Source: Pseudomonas shirazensis (lineage in GTDB: Bacteria > Pseudomonadota > Gammaproteobacteria > Pseudomonadales > Pseudomonadaceae). Taken from it: DNA of 64,000 bases. Shown here in pieces: positions 6,703 through 15,347 of this stretch. The notes under the pieces are model-generated. The model was given only the letters and a program-made list of their open reading frames with translations. It ran no database searches and was not told the DNA's origin. A program made the translations under genes and the position numbers. Every line of letters starts with the position of its first letter. Position 1 is the first letter of the stretch. The stretch covers positions 62,001 through 126,000 of the forward strand of contig NZ_JABWRD020000001.1 in NCBI RefSeq assembly GCF_014268785.2, written 5' to 3'.

Positions 6703-9291
6703 TCAGAAGTCATACCGTACCTTGGCCGAGAACACATCGGCATCAAATCCGGACTTGCCGATGTAGTCATAATTCAGACCCACCGTCACAGCGCCCAACT
6801 TGTAATCAGCCCCCACGCCCGCTTCGTAACTGTTGCGCACCGCATCAGCTCCGTTCGTCACGAACGGCGTATTGCCCAGCAGGAAGGTAGACGTACTGCT
6901 GGCCTGGTCGGCCGCGAAGTCGTGATAGCCCATCAACTTGAACTGCGGTTCCAGCGTCCCGGCGCCCAGGCCAACGCTTCCGGCAACCCGAACCCCAGCC
7001 CCCAGCTCGATCGCTTCATAACGCTGATCTTCGATCTTCAGCGCAGCAGAAGAACCTTTCTCACGGTAACCATCGATTTCCACTCGGCTGTAACGCGCTG
7101 CCAGGCGCGGCTCGATCAGCAACTGTGGGTTGATCCGGTAGGTATAACCTCCAACCAGATTCAGGCCCAGCAGGTCGCTGTCGTAGTCAGCCTTGGCGCG
7201 GGTGCCGGCGATGTCGCGCTTGCCTTCGTTGTCGTTGAAGCCGTAAGTCAGGCTGGCGTCAACGAAGTAGTTACCCTGCTCAAAGCCGCCGTACAGGGTG
7301 AATGCGTGGCTGTCGACTTCGGTCTGGTTGCCGCTTTTGCCGTTGACGTCGGTATTGATGAAGCTGTACGCCAGGCCCAGGGTCAGCTGGTCGTTGAGCT
7401 TGCCATCAGCACCTACCGCGATGCCGCGGCTGTAGGCGTTGTAGCCGGCAATGCCGTCGCGCTGGCCTTGGCTCGCATCGCTGTACAGCGACTGAATCCA
7501 CACGCCGGTCTGCTGGAGCGTGTCGCCCGACGAAGCGCCGCGCAGGCCGCTGGTGCGGCTGGTGGTCACGCCGTTGACCAGGCTTTGGCTGGTGGTCGCT
7601 GCCTGGGTAGCACCGCCGTTGGTTTCCGGGGTCAGCTGTTCGGCAATCTTGGCCAGCTGCTTGCTGTCGGCGTTGGCCGCAGCGCGCAGCAGGGGGTCAT
7701 TGGCGGCAAGCTTGGCGAGGACGCCGTCCTTGGCCAGGGCGCCGAGCGCGCGTTTGTGGTTGATGGTGCCGCCATTCAGATCCAGCACGTGGTCGATGCC
7801 TTGCTGATTCTTGGTGGTGACCACCGCCACGACCGTGTTGCCTTCGACAGCGCTGGTGTCGACATCGAGCAGTGCCGAGGTGCTGGTGACCAGCGGAGCA
7901 CCTTGCAGCTCGCCGGCCTCTATCAGCTTGAAACGGCTGCCGTTGGCGCTGAAGTCACTACCGCGTGCAGTCAGTTTCAGTTGCGCACCTTCGCCGAATT
8001 CAGCGGTGCCGCTGACGCTGACGACGGCGCGAGCAGGGTTGGTGTCGGCGCCCAGGGTCAGGCCCAGTGCCGAGTTGCCAGCAACATATAGGTTGCCGTC
8101 GATGGTGGTGTGCGCCGACTGCAGTGCCAGGGTCGCCGAGTTGCCGCCTGAAACCGAACCGACGTCGATCCAGCCGTTGTCCTTGAGGCGAATGTTGGAG
8201 CCGTCAGCGGAACTGTCGGTGCCCGTGAAGGAGGTGTCGGCCTCGACTTCGATGTTCGACAGGTCGATCAGGTTGCCGACGATCACGCTGCCTTTGCGCA
8301 GGATCAACTCGACCGGGCGGTTGGCTTCGGAGGCATCGATCGCTTCATCCTGAGAGATGATGGTGCCGCTGTTGAAGATGTTCAGATCGCCGTGCAACTG
8401 GTACTGAGGTTGCAGGCCCGGGCCGTCGAAGTCGACGTTGCCGATGGTGATTGCCGCGTCTTCGGCAATGATGGTGCCGGTGTTGAGCAGGTGTACGCCA
8501 TCGGCGGTGCTCAGGCTGGCGCCGTCGAGCATGATGCCGTTGGCGTCGTTGCCGGTGGCGATGATGGTGCCGTGGTTTTCGATGCCGGCCAGGTCGACCA
8601 TGTCGCCGCGGTTGCTGGTGGTGGCGTCGATGGCAGTGGCGCCTTCGCCGCTGACGACGATGCTGCCGTAGTTGATCACCTTGCCATTGATGGTGCCGCC
8701 TTCGAGGTTGATCCCGCGGGCGCTTTCGCCGCTGGCCACGATACGGCCGCTGTCGGCGTTGATCAGGTCGCCTTCGATCAGCGAGGTGCCGGAGAAGTCC
8801 AGCGCGCGAGCGACATCGGTGCCGCCGCCGTCGGTCAGTGGCTCGCCGATGGCCGACAGCAAACCCTGGTTGATCAGGCTGCCGCCGATCCGCGCTGGAT
8901 CGATCATGAGCGCGTTGGCGCCGCCGCCGGTGGCGCTGATGCTGCCTTTGTTGATGACGTCGCCGGCGATGTCGTTGCGTGCCCAGCTCAGGCCATCTTC
9001 CCAGCTGTCCATGTCCACGCCGCCGGCAAAGTCGCCGCTGCTGTCGATGGTGCTGTTGAGGATCAGGTCGCCGGTAATCGTCGAGCCGTTCAGTTCAATG
9101 GCGTCTTCATCGCTGCCGCCGGTGTAGCTGCCGGTGAATTCGAGATTGCCGTAGTGAGTCTGGTGCTCGCTCTTGAAGCCGGCGTTGGTCAGGTTGACCA
9201 CCTGGTTGGCGAGCGGTACGGCAAAGGCGGGGAGGGCGCTGGCGGTGATGGCCAGGGCCAGCAGGGTCTTGCGGAAGATAACGGGAGCCAC
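6703..9291 (-). CDS. Classical (type Va) autotransporter, beta-helical passenger
   Basis: This is a secreted or surface-exposed type V protein. The signal peptide is FRKTLLALAITASALPAFA. The passenger (~25-560) is built of repeating units such as GTIIATGNDANGIMLDGAS and GSIVVSGEGATAID, the pattern of a parallel beta-helix. The C-terminal ~270 residues (from WIQSLYSDAS) form the autotransporter beta-barrel, ending in the canonical aromatic terminus KVRYDF. The start is a GTG at 9291 with AAGGA 7 bases upstream. An ATG at 9339 would add 16 residues that spoil the signal peptide. No protease or lipase catalytic motif was recognised, so an adhesin-like role is an inference. It sits, in opposite orientation, between cheR and flgB and has its own terminator. 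Confidence 0.9.
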   Translation of the reverse strand: MAPVIFRKTLLALAITASALPAFAVPLANQVVNLTNAGFKSEHQTHYGNLEFTGSYTGGSDEDAIELNGSTITGDLILNSTIDSSGDFAGGVDMDSWEDGLSWARNDIAGDVINKGSISATGGGANALMIDPARIGGSLINQGLLSAIGEPLTDGGGTDVARALDFSGTSLIEGDLINADSGRIVASGESARGINLEGGTINGKVINYGSIVVSGEGATAIDATTSNRGDMVDLAGIENHGTIIATGNDANGIMLDGASLSTADGVHLLNTGTIIAEDAAITIGNVDFDGPGLQPQYQLHGDLNIFNSGTIISQDEAIDASEANRPVELILRKGSVIVGNLIDLSNIEVEADTSFTGTDSSADGSNIRLKDNGWIDVGSVSGGNSATLALQSAHTTIDGNLYVAGNSALGLTLGADTNPARAVVSVSGTAEFGEGAQLKLTARGSDFSANGSRFKLIEAGELQGAPLVTSTSALLDVDTSAVEGNTVVAVVTTKNQQGIDHVLDLNGGTINHKRALGALAKDGVLAKLAANDPLLRAAANADSKQLAKIAEQLTPETNGGATQAATTSQSLVNGVTTSRTSGLRGASSGDTLQQTGVWIQSLYSDASQGQRDGIAGYNAYSRGIAVGADGKLNDQLTLGLAYSFINTDVNGKSGNQTEVDSHAFTLYGGFEQGNYFVDASLTYGFNDNEGKRDIAGTRAKADYDSDLLGLNLVGGYTYRINPQLLIEPRLAARYSRVEIDGYREKGSSAALKIEDQRYEAIELGAGVRVAGSVGLGAGTLEPQFKLMGYHDFAADQASSTSTFLLGNTPFVTNGADAVRNSYEAGVGADYKLGAVTVGLNYDYIGKSGFDADVFSAKVRYDF

Positions 9292-9454
9292 GGTTCTGTC
9301 CTTGAAAAACGGGGGAGCAAACGGTGCGCATCCATGCATGGCTCTAGGCAGTAAGTCAGGCGACTACGGCCTGAGGGGCCGCATGTTTGCGCGGCGCGAA
9401 TCCTATCCTAAAATAGTGGCCAATTGATATTTTCGTTGGCGTCAATTTTTTGAT

Positions 9455-9516
9455 TTGCCGCTTTTGCCGCCTAACTATTGCCGCCCGCCCCCCATTAAGC
9501 GGAAGCACTTTGCCGC
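9455..9516. repeat. Four TTGCCGC direct repeats upstream of flgB
   Basis: TTGCCGC occurs at 9455, 9464, 9478 and 9510. The last copy also makes an inverted repeat with AAGCGG at about 9497-9502. They lie 65-130 bases upstream of the flgB sigma-54 promoter, a typical distance for enhancer-binding protein sites. An assignment to FleR is speculative. Confidence 0.5.
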
Positions 9517-9580
9517 TTTTCTGGCATCCATATGCTCCCAAGCAAGGCTGAACGCCCTGATTCCGTGCCTTCCAGCTCTT

Positions 9581-9596
9581 TGGCACAAGCCTTGCT
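9581..9596 (+). promoter_or_regulatory. Sigma-54 promoter of flgBCDE
   Basis: TGGCAC-N5-TTGCT matches the RpoN consensus fully, with GG-N10-GC spacing, 48 bases before the flgB start. flgBCDE is RpoN- and FleR-dependent in P. aeruginosa. Confidence 0.93.
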
Positions 9597-9643
9597 ATAA
9601 CTTCGCCAACGTCACTCCGGCCCACCGGCGAAGGTTTGCATCC

Positions 9644-10051
9644 ATGAGCATCAGTTTCGACAAAGCGCTTGGCATCCATGAAAAAGCCTTGGGTTTCCGC
9701 GCCCAGCGCGCAGAAGTCCTGGCCAACAACATCACCAACGCCGACACGCCCAACTACAAGGCGCGTGACATGGACTTTTCGTCGGTGCTCGCTGCCGAGA
9801 GCGACAAGCAGCAAAACGGCCGCTTCGCGCTCGACCGCACCAACACCCGCCACATCGATGCGCAAGGTCTGGCCATGGGCGACGACGCCCTCAAGTACCG
9901 CACGCCGACACAGCCGTCGGTCGACCAGAACACCGTCGACGCTCAGGTCGAGCAGGCCAACTACACCGAAAACGCGATCGGTTTCCAGGCCAGCTTCACT
10001 TTGCTCAACAGTAAATTCAAAGGGCTGGTATCGGCCCTGCGCGGAGAGTAA
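9644..10051 (+). CDS. flgB: Flagellar proximal rod protein FlgB
   Basis: FlgB is a rod subunit assembled through the type III export apparatus in the periplasm. The 135-residue protein has the rod N-terminal motif NNITNADTPNYKARD (residues ~28-42), unmistakable for FlgB, and a coiled-coil C-terminus (FQASFTLLNSKFKGLVSALR). The ATG at 9644 is chosen because the motif then lies at the normal distance from the N-terminus. The in-frame sequence upstream to 9455 crosses the promoter region. It is the first gene of flgBCDE and is followed by flgC after 2 bp. Confidence 0.96.
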   Translation: MSISFDKALGIHEKALGFRAQRAEVLANNITNADTPNYKARDMDFSSVLAAESDKQQNGRFALDRTNTRHIDAQGLAMGDDALKYRTPTQPSVDQNTVDAQVEQANYTENAIGFQASFTLLNSKFKGLVSALRGE

Positions 10052-10053
10052 CC

Positions 10054-10497
10054 ATGTCCCTTTCCAACGTTTTCAATATCGCCGGTAGCGGCATGAGCGC
10101 GCAGAACACCCGCCTCAACACCGTCGCTTCGAACATTGCCAACGCCGAGACGGTCTCGTCGAGCATCGATCAGACCTACCGCGCACGTCACCCCGTGTTC
10201 GCCACCACCTTCCAGCAGGCTCAGGCCGGCATGGGGCAGTCGTTGTTCGAGGACCAGGGTGAAGCGGGGCAGGGCGTGCAGGTGACGGGCATCATCGAAG
10301 ACCAGAGCAATCTGGAAGCCCGCTACCAGCCTAATCACCCGGCGGCCAACAAGGACGGCTACGTCTACTACCCGAACGTCAACGTGGTCGAAGAAATGGC
10401 TGACATGATCTCGGCGAACCGTTCGTTCCAGACCAATGCTGAGCTGATGAACACTGCCAAGACCATGATGCAGAAGGTACTGACCCTGGGTCAGTGA
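10054..10497 (+). CDS. flgC: Flagellar proximal rod protein FlgC
   Basis: FlgC is a rod structural protein. Its 147 residues begin with the rod/hook domain containing SNIANAETVSS (residues ~25-35) and end with the C-terminal helix NVVEEMADMISANRSFQTN, the family signature (about 111-129). It starts 2 bp after flgB and is followed 15 bp later by flgD. Normal length, nothing unusual. Confidence 0.96.
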   Translation: MSLSNVFNIAGSGMSAQNTRLNTVASNIANAETVSSSIDQTYRARHPVFATTFQQAQAGMGQSLFEDQGEAGQGVQVTGIIEDQSNLEARYQPNHPAANKDGYVYYPNVNVVEEMADMISANRSFQTNAELMNTAKTMMQKVLTLGQ

Positions 10498-10512
10498 TAA
10501 GGAATCCGGACC

Positions 10513-11214
10513 ATGGCTATCAACAGTACCAACCTCAATGACGTGATCACGGCTTCTGGTGTCAGTACCGGCACCAAGAAAACGGCCACCGACACCGCCT
10601 CCAAGACCGGCACCGATTCGCTGGGCAAGGACGCGTTTCTGCAACTGCTGGTTACCCAGATGCAGCACCAGAACCCGCTCGATCCGCAGGAGAACGGTGA
10701 GTTCGTCGCTCAGCTGGCGCAGTTCAGCAGCCTTGAAGGCATCACCTCGCTGAACGAGTCGGTCAACAGCATTACCAGTTCGCTCGGCTCGTCGCAGGCG
10801 CTGCAGGCGTCGTCGCTGGTCGGTCGTTCGGTGATCGTGCAGAACGACAAGGCCGTGGTCGACACCGCCGATAGCTTCAACGGCCAGATCGTTGTGCCGC
10901 AGGCCATCAGCGAAGCCAAGATCACGGTCAAGGACAAGGACGGCAACACCGTCAAGACCATCGAGCTGGGTGAGCAGAAAGCCGGTTACGCCGACTTCAT
11001 CTGGGATGGCACCAACGACAAGGGCGTCAAGGTCGATCCAGGTACTTACACCTTCACTGCCAGCACCACCTTCGAGGGCAAGTCGGTACAGATGAATACG
11101 CTGTTGCCGGCCAAGGTCACCAGCGTCAGTTTCAGCGCCAGCGGCGAAATGGTGCTCAACCTTGCCGGCGTCGGCAAGGTCTCTCTCTCCGACGTCCAAA
11201 CCATCGGTATCTAA
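10513..11214 (+). CDS. flgD: Hook-capping scaffold protein FlgD
   Basis: FlgD forms the transient cap under which the hook protein FlgE polymerises, and is itself exported. The N-terminal region has the FlgD signature KDAFLQLLVTQMQHQNPLDP (about residues 36-55) followed by QLAQFSSLEGI. The C-terminal part contains the tudor-like and FnIII-like folds (IWDGTNDKGVKVDPGTYTF). Its 233 residues are normal. Position and direction match flgBCDE. Confidence 0.96.
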   Translation: MAINSTNLNDVITASGVSTGTKKTATDTASKTGTDSLGKDAFLQLLVTQMQHQNPLDPQENGEFVAQLAQFSSLEGITSLNESVNSITSSLGSSQALQASSLVGRSVIVQNDKAVVDTADSFNGQIVVPQAISEAKITVKDKDGNTVKTIELGEQKAGYADFIWDGTNDKGVKVDPGTYTFTASTTFEGKSVQMNTLLPAKVTSVSFSASGEMVLNLAGVGKVSLSDVQTIGI

Positions 11215-11241
11215 GGCCAGAACGGCACAAGGAGCAACAGC

Positions 11242-12588
11242 ATGTCTTTCAATATCGGCCTTAGCGGTCTGTACGCAGCCAACAAGCAACTCGACGTTAC
11301 CGGCAACAACATTGCCAACGTCAACACCACCGGCTTCAAGTCTTCCCGTGCGGAATTTGCCGACGTCTACGCCGGCGCCAACCGCCTCGGTGTGGGCAAG
11401 AACCAGATCGGCAACGGTGTGCGTCTGGCGGCGGTCTCGCAGCAGTTCAGCCAGGGTGACGTCAACAACACCGGCAACGTGCTCGACATGGGTATCCAGG
11501 GTCAGGGCTTCTTCGTGCTCTCGGACAATGGCAGTCAGGTGTACACCCGTGCCGGTGCGTTCCAGAACAACAAAGACAACTTCGTGGTGACCTCCGATGG
11601 TCTGCGTCTGCAGGGCTATGCCGCTGACTCCAACGGCAAGATCCAGAAGGGCATCCTCACCGACCTGAGGATCGACACCTCGGCGCTGGCGCCAAAGGCC
11701 ACCACCCTGATCGATCAGGGCATCAACCTCAACTCCTCGGCCACCTCGATCCCGCTGCCGGCTTCCCCGCCTGGCCCGGGTGACATCGTCTTCGACCCGT
11801 CTGACGAAACCTCGTACACCAAGTCGTTCCCGACCAAGGTTTACGACAGTCAGGGCAACGAGCACACCATGGAGCAGTTCTATCGCAAGACCGACAAGAA
11901 CGAATGGACCATGTACACCTTGATCGATGGCCGTAACCCGATGGACCCAACCAGCACCGCACCGCTGGTCGGTACTGTCAGCTTCAACGAAGATGGCAGT
12001 GTTGCTTCCATGGCCGCCGATCAGGCAGGCCTGCCTGCTGGTGGTGAGTGGAGCGTGACCAATAACACCTTCACCATGAAGGGCTGGATCCCGGCCGAGA
12101 AAGACGCTGCCGGTAACTGGGGCTCCAATGGCTCGGCAGGCAATGCCGATGGCATGCGTCTGTCGATGAACAGTACCAGCTCGTACAACAACGAGACCGC
12201 GCGCACGTCGCAGTCCCAGGATGGCTACGCCACCGGTACCCTGTCGAGCCTGAGCATCGACTCCACCGGCGTCATGTTCGCCAGCTTCAGCAACCAGCAG
12301 TCGCGTGCGATCGGCCAGGTGGCGCTGGCCAGCTTCGCCAACGAGCAAGGCCTGCAGCAGATTGGTGGTACCCGTTGGACCGAGACCTTCTCGTCAGGCA
12401 TTCCGGGCATCGATTCGCCGAAGACCGGCACCCTGGGCGGCGTCGAGTCCAACTCGCTGGAAGCCTCCAACGTCAACCTGACCCAGGAGCTGGTCGAGCT
12501 GATCAAGGCGCAGAGCAACTACCAGGCCAACGCCAAGACCATCTCGACTGAAAGCACCATCATGCAGACCATCATCCAGATGGCTTGA
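11242..12588 (+). CDS. flgE: Flagellar hook protein FlgE
   Basis: FlgE is the subunit of the hook, the universal joint. N-terminal NNIANVNTTGFKSSRAEFAD (from about residue 21) and C-terminal LTQELVELIKAQSNYQANAK (about 414-433) are the coiled-coil ends that pack in the hook core. The D1/D2 domains lie between. Its 448 residues are typical of Pseudomonas. AAGGAG precedes the ATG. It ends the flgBCDE unit, and a hairpin with T-rich tail follows. Confidence 0.96.
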   Translation: MSFNIGLSGLYAANKQLDVTGNNIANVNTTGFKSSRAEFADVYAGANRLGVGKNQIGNGVRLAAVSQQFSQGDVNNTGNVLDMGIQGQGFFVLSDNGSQVYTRAGAFQNNKDNFVVTSDGLRLQGYAADSNGKIQKGILTDLRIDTSALAPKATTLIDQGINLNSSATSIPLPASPPGPGDIVFDPSDETSYTKSFPTKVYDSQGNEHTMEQFYRKTDKNEWTMYTLIDGRNPMDPTSTAPLVGTVSFNEDGSVASMAADQAGLPAGGEWSVTNNTFTMKGWIPAEKDAAGNWGSNGSAGNADGMRLSMNSTSSYNNETARTSQSQDGYATGTLSSLSIDSTGVMFASFSNQQSRAIGQVALASFANEQGLQQIGGTRWTETFSSGIPGIDSPKTGTLGGVESNSLEASNVNLTQELVELIKAQSNYQANAKTISTESTIMQTIIQMA

Positions 12589-12616
12589 TGAAGTACTGAA
12601 GTCCAGTGGTAGACGG

Positions 12617-12646
12617 GCCCCTTCACTGTAAGGGGCTTGTCGTTTT
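12617..12646 (+). terminator. Probable terminator after flgE
   Basis: GCCCCTT-N6-AAGGGGC is followed by TTGTCGTTTT, an imperfect U-tract. It lies about 30 bases past the flgE stop and just before the small gene at 12660, so some readthrough is likely. Confidence 0.6.
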
Positions 12647-12659
12647 CAGGGGGGGGGAC

Positions 12660-12845
12660 ATGAACAAGCTGATCATCGCCGGCGCTGCAGTGTTGTATCT
12701 GCTGCAGGCGCAGGCCGGCACCGCGCCGTGGTGGCGTTGGGAGAGCCAGGTGGACGGCCGGCTGGTCTGTTCACAGTGGTCGCCGGGCGATGGCTGGAAG
12801 CGTTTTGCCGGCCCGTTCAACAATGCCGGTTGCCGCGAGTTGTAG
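12660..12845 (+). CDS. Small secreted or membrane-anchored protein, unknown function
   Basis: A 61-residue protein with an N-terminal hydrophobic segment that reads as a signal peptide (NKLIIAGAAVLYLLQAQAG, residues 2-20), then a short Trp-rich mature part with PWWRWES and two cysteines (Cys37 and Cys58), which could form a disulfide in the periplasm. A G-rich run ending GGGGA is just before the ATG. A small gene in this flgE-flgF position is, from memory, also seen in other fluorescent pseudomonads. I do not recognise a family. It lies between two terminators and so may depend on readthrough from flgE. Confidence 0.6.
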   Translation: MNKLIIAGAAVLYLLQAQAGTAPWWRWESQVDGRLVCSQWSPGDGWKRFAGPFNNAGCREL

Positions 12846-12849
12846 CCTG

Positions 12850-12886
12850 TTGCCGGCGGCGGCAAGCAAGCGCCGGATATCCGGCG
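12850..12886. repeat. Two adjacent palindromes upstream of flgF
   Basis: TTGCCG-GCGG-CGGCAA (12850-12865) is followed 5 bases later by the perfect 16-bp palindrome CGCCGGATATCCGGCG (12871-12886). They lie 65-100 bases upstream of the flgF sigma-54 promoter. The TTGCCG core recurs in the repeats before flgB. Confidence 0.6.
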
Positions 12887-12912
12887 TGGGTATTTCCCCT
12901 TTATCGCCCAAG

Positions 12913-12934
12913 AGCCCGTAAACACGGGCTTTTT
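12913..12934 (+). terminator. Intrinsic terminator before flgF
   Basis: AGCCCGT-AAAC-ACGGGCT is followed by TTTT. It isolates the small gene at 12660 from the flgF promoter that starts 17 bases later. Confidence 0.8.
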
Positions 12935-12950
12935 CATGCTTTGCCAAAGT

Positions 12951-12966
12951 TGGTTCGGAACTTGCT
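12951..12966 (+). promoter_or_regulatory. Sigma-54 promoter of flgF-flgL
   Basis: TGGTTC-N5-TTGCT has exact GG-N10-GC spacing. The -24 box departs from TGGCAC at two bases. It lies 60 bases before the flgF GTG. Confidence 0.8.
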
Positions 12967-13025
12967 TTATTGCCTGTATAGCAGCGGCGAGCGGCAAGCA
13001 ATCGCCAGTGCAGCGGAGGAAGACT

Positions 13026-13766
13026 GTGGACAAGATGCTTTACGTGGCCATGACCGGCGCCAGCCAGAACGCGCTGGCGCAAAAGGCCCATGCCAACAAC
13101 CTGGCGAACGTTTCAACCAATGGCTTCCAGCGTGACCTGGAGCAGGCGCGCTCGATTCCGGTGTTTGGCGACAGCTTTCCGTCGCGGGCGTTTGCTCTGT
13201 CCGAGCGTCCGGCCACCGACTTCACTGGCGGTGCGCTGGTCGAGACCGGCCGTGAGCTGGATGTTGCTGTGGCCGGCAATGGCTTCATCGCCGTGCAGGC
13301 CCCTGATGGCAGCGAAGCCTATGTACGCACCGGCAGCCTCAATATCGATGCCTTGGGCGTACTGCGCGCTGGCAACGGCATGCCGGTGATAGGCAATGGC
13401 GGCCCGATTGCCGTGCCGCCGGAGCAGAAGGTCGAGATCGGCGAAGACGGCACTATCAGCATTCGCGCTATGGGTGAAGATCCGCGGGTGATGGCCGAGG
13501 TCGACCGGATCAAGCTGGTCAACCCGGATATCAAGGGCCTGACCAAAGGCATCGACGGCATGATCCATACCGCCAGCGGCCAGCCGGCGGATGCCGACAT
13601 CAACGTCAAGGTAGTCTCGGGCTTCCTCGAGTCGAGCAACGTCAATGCCGTCGAAGAAATGACCTCGGTGCTGGCCTTGTCGCGCCAGTTCGAACTGCAC
13701 GTGAAGATGATGAACACGGCCAAGGAAGGCGATGAAGCCATGGCTCGGGTTTTGCAAATCAGCTAA
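13026..13766 (+). CDS. flgF: Flagellar rod protein FlgF
   Basis: FlgF is a proximal rod subunit. The start is the GTG at 13026 (reading V/M-DKMLYVAMTG, as in other Pseudomonas FlgF), with GGAGGA 5 bases upstream. An in-frame ATG at 12936 would begin upstream of the sigma-54 promoter. The rod signature [20 protein letters not shown] follows. The C-terminus FLESSNVNAVEEMTSVLALS is the rod coiled coil. 246 residues, normal. It is the first gene of flgFGHIJKL. Confidence 0.95.
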   Translation: MDKMLYVAMTGASQNALAQKAHANNLANVSTNGFQRDLEQARSIPVFGDSFPSRAFALSERPATDFTGGALVETGRELDVAVAGNGFIAVQAPDGSEAYVRTGSLNIDALGVLRAGNGMPVIGNGGPIAVPPEQKVEIGEDGTISIRAMGEDPRVMAEVDRIKLVNPDIKGLTKGIDGMIHTASGQPADADINVKVVSGFLESSNVNAVEEMTSVLALSRQFELHVKMMNTAKEGDEAMARVLQIS

Positions 13767-13812
13767 TCAATTTTGAACGGGTGCCGAAAAACAGGCGCGC
13801 GAGGAGAACACT

Positions 13813-14598
13813 ATGCTTCCGGCACTTTGGGTCGCCAAGACTGGTTTGTCCGCCCAGGACACCAACCTGACGGTCATTTCCAACAACCTGGCCAACGTTT
13901 CGACCACCGGCTTCAAGCGTGATCGCGCCGAATTTCAGGACCTGCTGTATCAGATCAAACGCCAGCCTGGCGCCCAGTCGACCCAGGACAGCGAGCTGCC
14001 TTCGGGTCTGCAGGTCGGTACCGGTGTGCGCATCGTCGGCACCCAGAAGAACTTCCAGACCGGCAGCCTGCAAACCACCGAGAACCCGCTCGACCTGGCT
14101 GTGAACGGTCGCGGCTTCTTCCAGGTCTTGCAGCCTGATGGCACCGTGTCCTACACCCGTGACGGTACCTTCCACCTGAACTCCGATGGCCAGGTCGTGA
14201 CCGCCAATGGCTTTGCCCTGGAGCCTGCGATTGTCGTACCCAACGACGCCCAGACCTTCACCGTGGGCCAGGACGGTACCGTGTCGATCACCACCGCCGG
14301 CAACCCGGCGGCGCAGATCATCGGCAACCTGCAGACGGCTGACTTCATCAACCCGGCAGGCCTGCAGGCAATGGGCAACAACCTGTTCCTTGAAACCGCC
14401 GCCAGCGGCGCACCGCAGGTCGGTACGCCTGGCCTGAACGGCTTTGGCACCACCTTGCAACAGACCTTGGAAAACTCCAACGTCAGCACCGTGGAAGAGC
14501 TGGTCAACATGATCACCACCCAGCGTGCCTACGAGATGAACTCCAAAGTCATCTCGACCGCCGACAAGATGCTCGGGTTCGTCACCCAGCAGCTGTAA
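13813..14598 (+). CDS. flgG: Flagellar distal rod protein FlgG
   Basis: FlgG is the distal rod subunit that passes through the P- and L-rings. 261 residues, the exact usual size. The N-terminal signature [20 protein letters not shown] and the C-terminal [20 protein letters not shown] flank the D1 domain. GAGGAG precedes the ATG. It follows flgF by 46 bp. Confidence 0.97.
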   Translation: MLPALWVAKTGLSAQDTNLTVISNNLANVSTTGFKRDRAEFQDLLYQIKRQPGAQSTQDSELPSGLQVGTGVRIVGTQKNFQTGSLQTTENPLDLAVNGRGFFQVLQPDGTVSYTRDGTFHLNSDGQVVTANGFALEPAIVVPNDAQTFTVGQDGTVSITTAGNPAAQIIGNLQTADFINPAGLQAMGNNLFLETAASGAPQVGTPGLNGFGTTLQQTLENSNVSTVEELVNMITTQRAYEMNSKVISTADKMLGFVTQQL

Positions 14599-14645
14599 AC
14601 CTTAGGTCGCTGTTGCAGCGCCAGTTCTACCGTGAGGGAAGCGTC

Positions 14646-15341
14646 ATGAGTCGTCTGTTGTCCGTATTCGCCCTGGGTGGGGCGGTGTTGTTGGCCGGTT
14701 GCGTCGCGCCGACGCCCAAGCCCAACGACCCGTACTACGCGCCGGTGTTGCCGCGCACCCCATTGCCGGCGTCGGCCAACAACGGCTCGATTTACCAGGC
14801 CGGTTTCGAACAGAACCTGTATGGCGACCGCAAGGCGTTCCGGGTGGGTGACATCATCACGATCACCCTCAACGAGCGTACTTCGGCGAGCAAGAGTGCC
14901 AACTCGCAGGTGGGCAAGGACAGCAAGGCCAACCTCGGTTTGACCTCGTTGTTCGGCGCCATCCCTAACACCAATAACCCGTTGGGCAGTGGTGACCTGT
15001 CGCTCGAGGCCGGCTACAGCGGTAGCCGCGCCACCAAAGGTGACAGCAAGGCGGCCCAGGGCAACACCTTGACCGGTTCGGTCACGGTGACCGTCGCGGA
15101 AGTCCTGCCCAACGGCATCATCGCCGTGCGTGGCGAGAAGTGGATGACGCTCAACACCGGCGACGAGCTGGTGCGGATTGCCGGGCTGGTGCGCGCCGAT
15201 GACATTGCCACCGACAACACCGTGCCGTCGACCCGCGTCGCCGATGCGCGCATCACCTATTCGGGTACCGGCTCGTTTGCCGATGCCAGCCAGCCCGGTT
15301 GGCTGGACCGCTTCTTCCTCAGCCCGCTTTGGCCTTTCTGA
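14646..15341 (+). CDS. flgH: Flagellar L-ring lipoprotein FlgH
   Basis: FlgH forms the outer-membrane L-ring. A lipobox LAGC follows a short hydrophobic signal ([18 protein letters not shown]), so the mature protein is an outer-membrane lipoprotein. The conserved FlgH region [20 protein letters not shown], and later [20 protein letters not shown], are present. The ATG at 14646 gives the correct lipobox distance. An upstream in-frame ATG would add 11 charged residues before the signal. 231 aa. Confidence 0.96.
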   Translation: MSRLLSVFALGGAVLLAGCVAPTPKPNDPYYAPVLPRTPLPASANNGSIYQAGFEQNLYGDRKAFRVGDIITITLNERTSASKSANSQVGKDSKANLGLTSLFGAIPNTNNPLGSGDLSLEAGYSGSRATKGDSKAAQGNTLTGSVTVTVAEVLPNGIIAVRGEKWMTLNTGDELVRIAGLVRADDIATDNTVPSTRVADARITYSGTGSFADASQPGWLDRFFLSPLWPF

Positions 15342-15347
15342 GTACGG

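Noticed and set aside
6922..8091. 389-codon plus-strand open frame inside the autotransporter gene
   Set aside because: Antisense shadow of the repetitive passenger and beta-barrel coding sequence.
9961..12348. Long open frame of 795 codons on the minus strand opposite flgC-flgE
   Set aside because: A GC-rich third-codon shadow of real flg genes; the translation is His/Arg/Gly/Val-rich with no family features.
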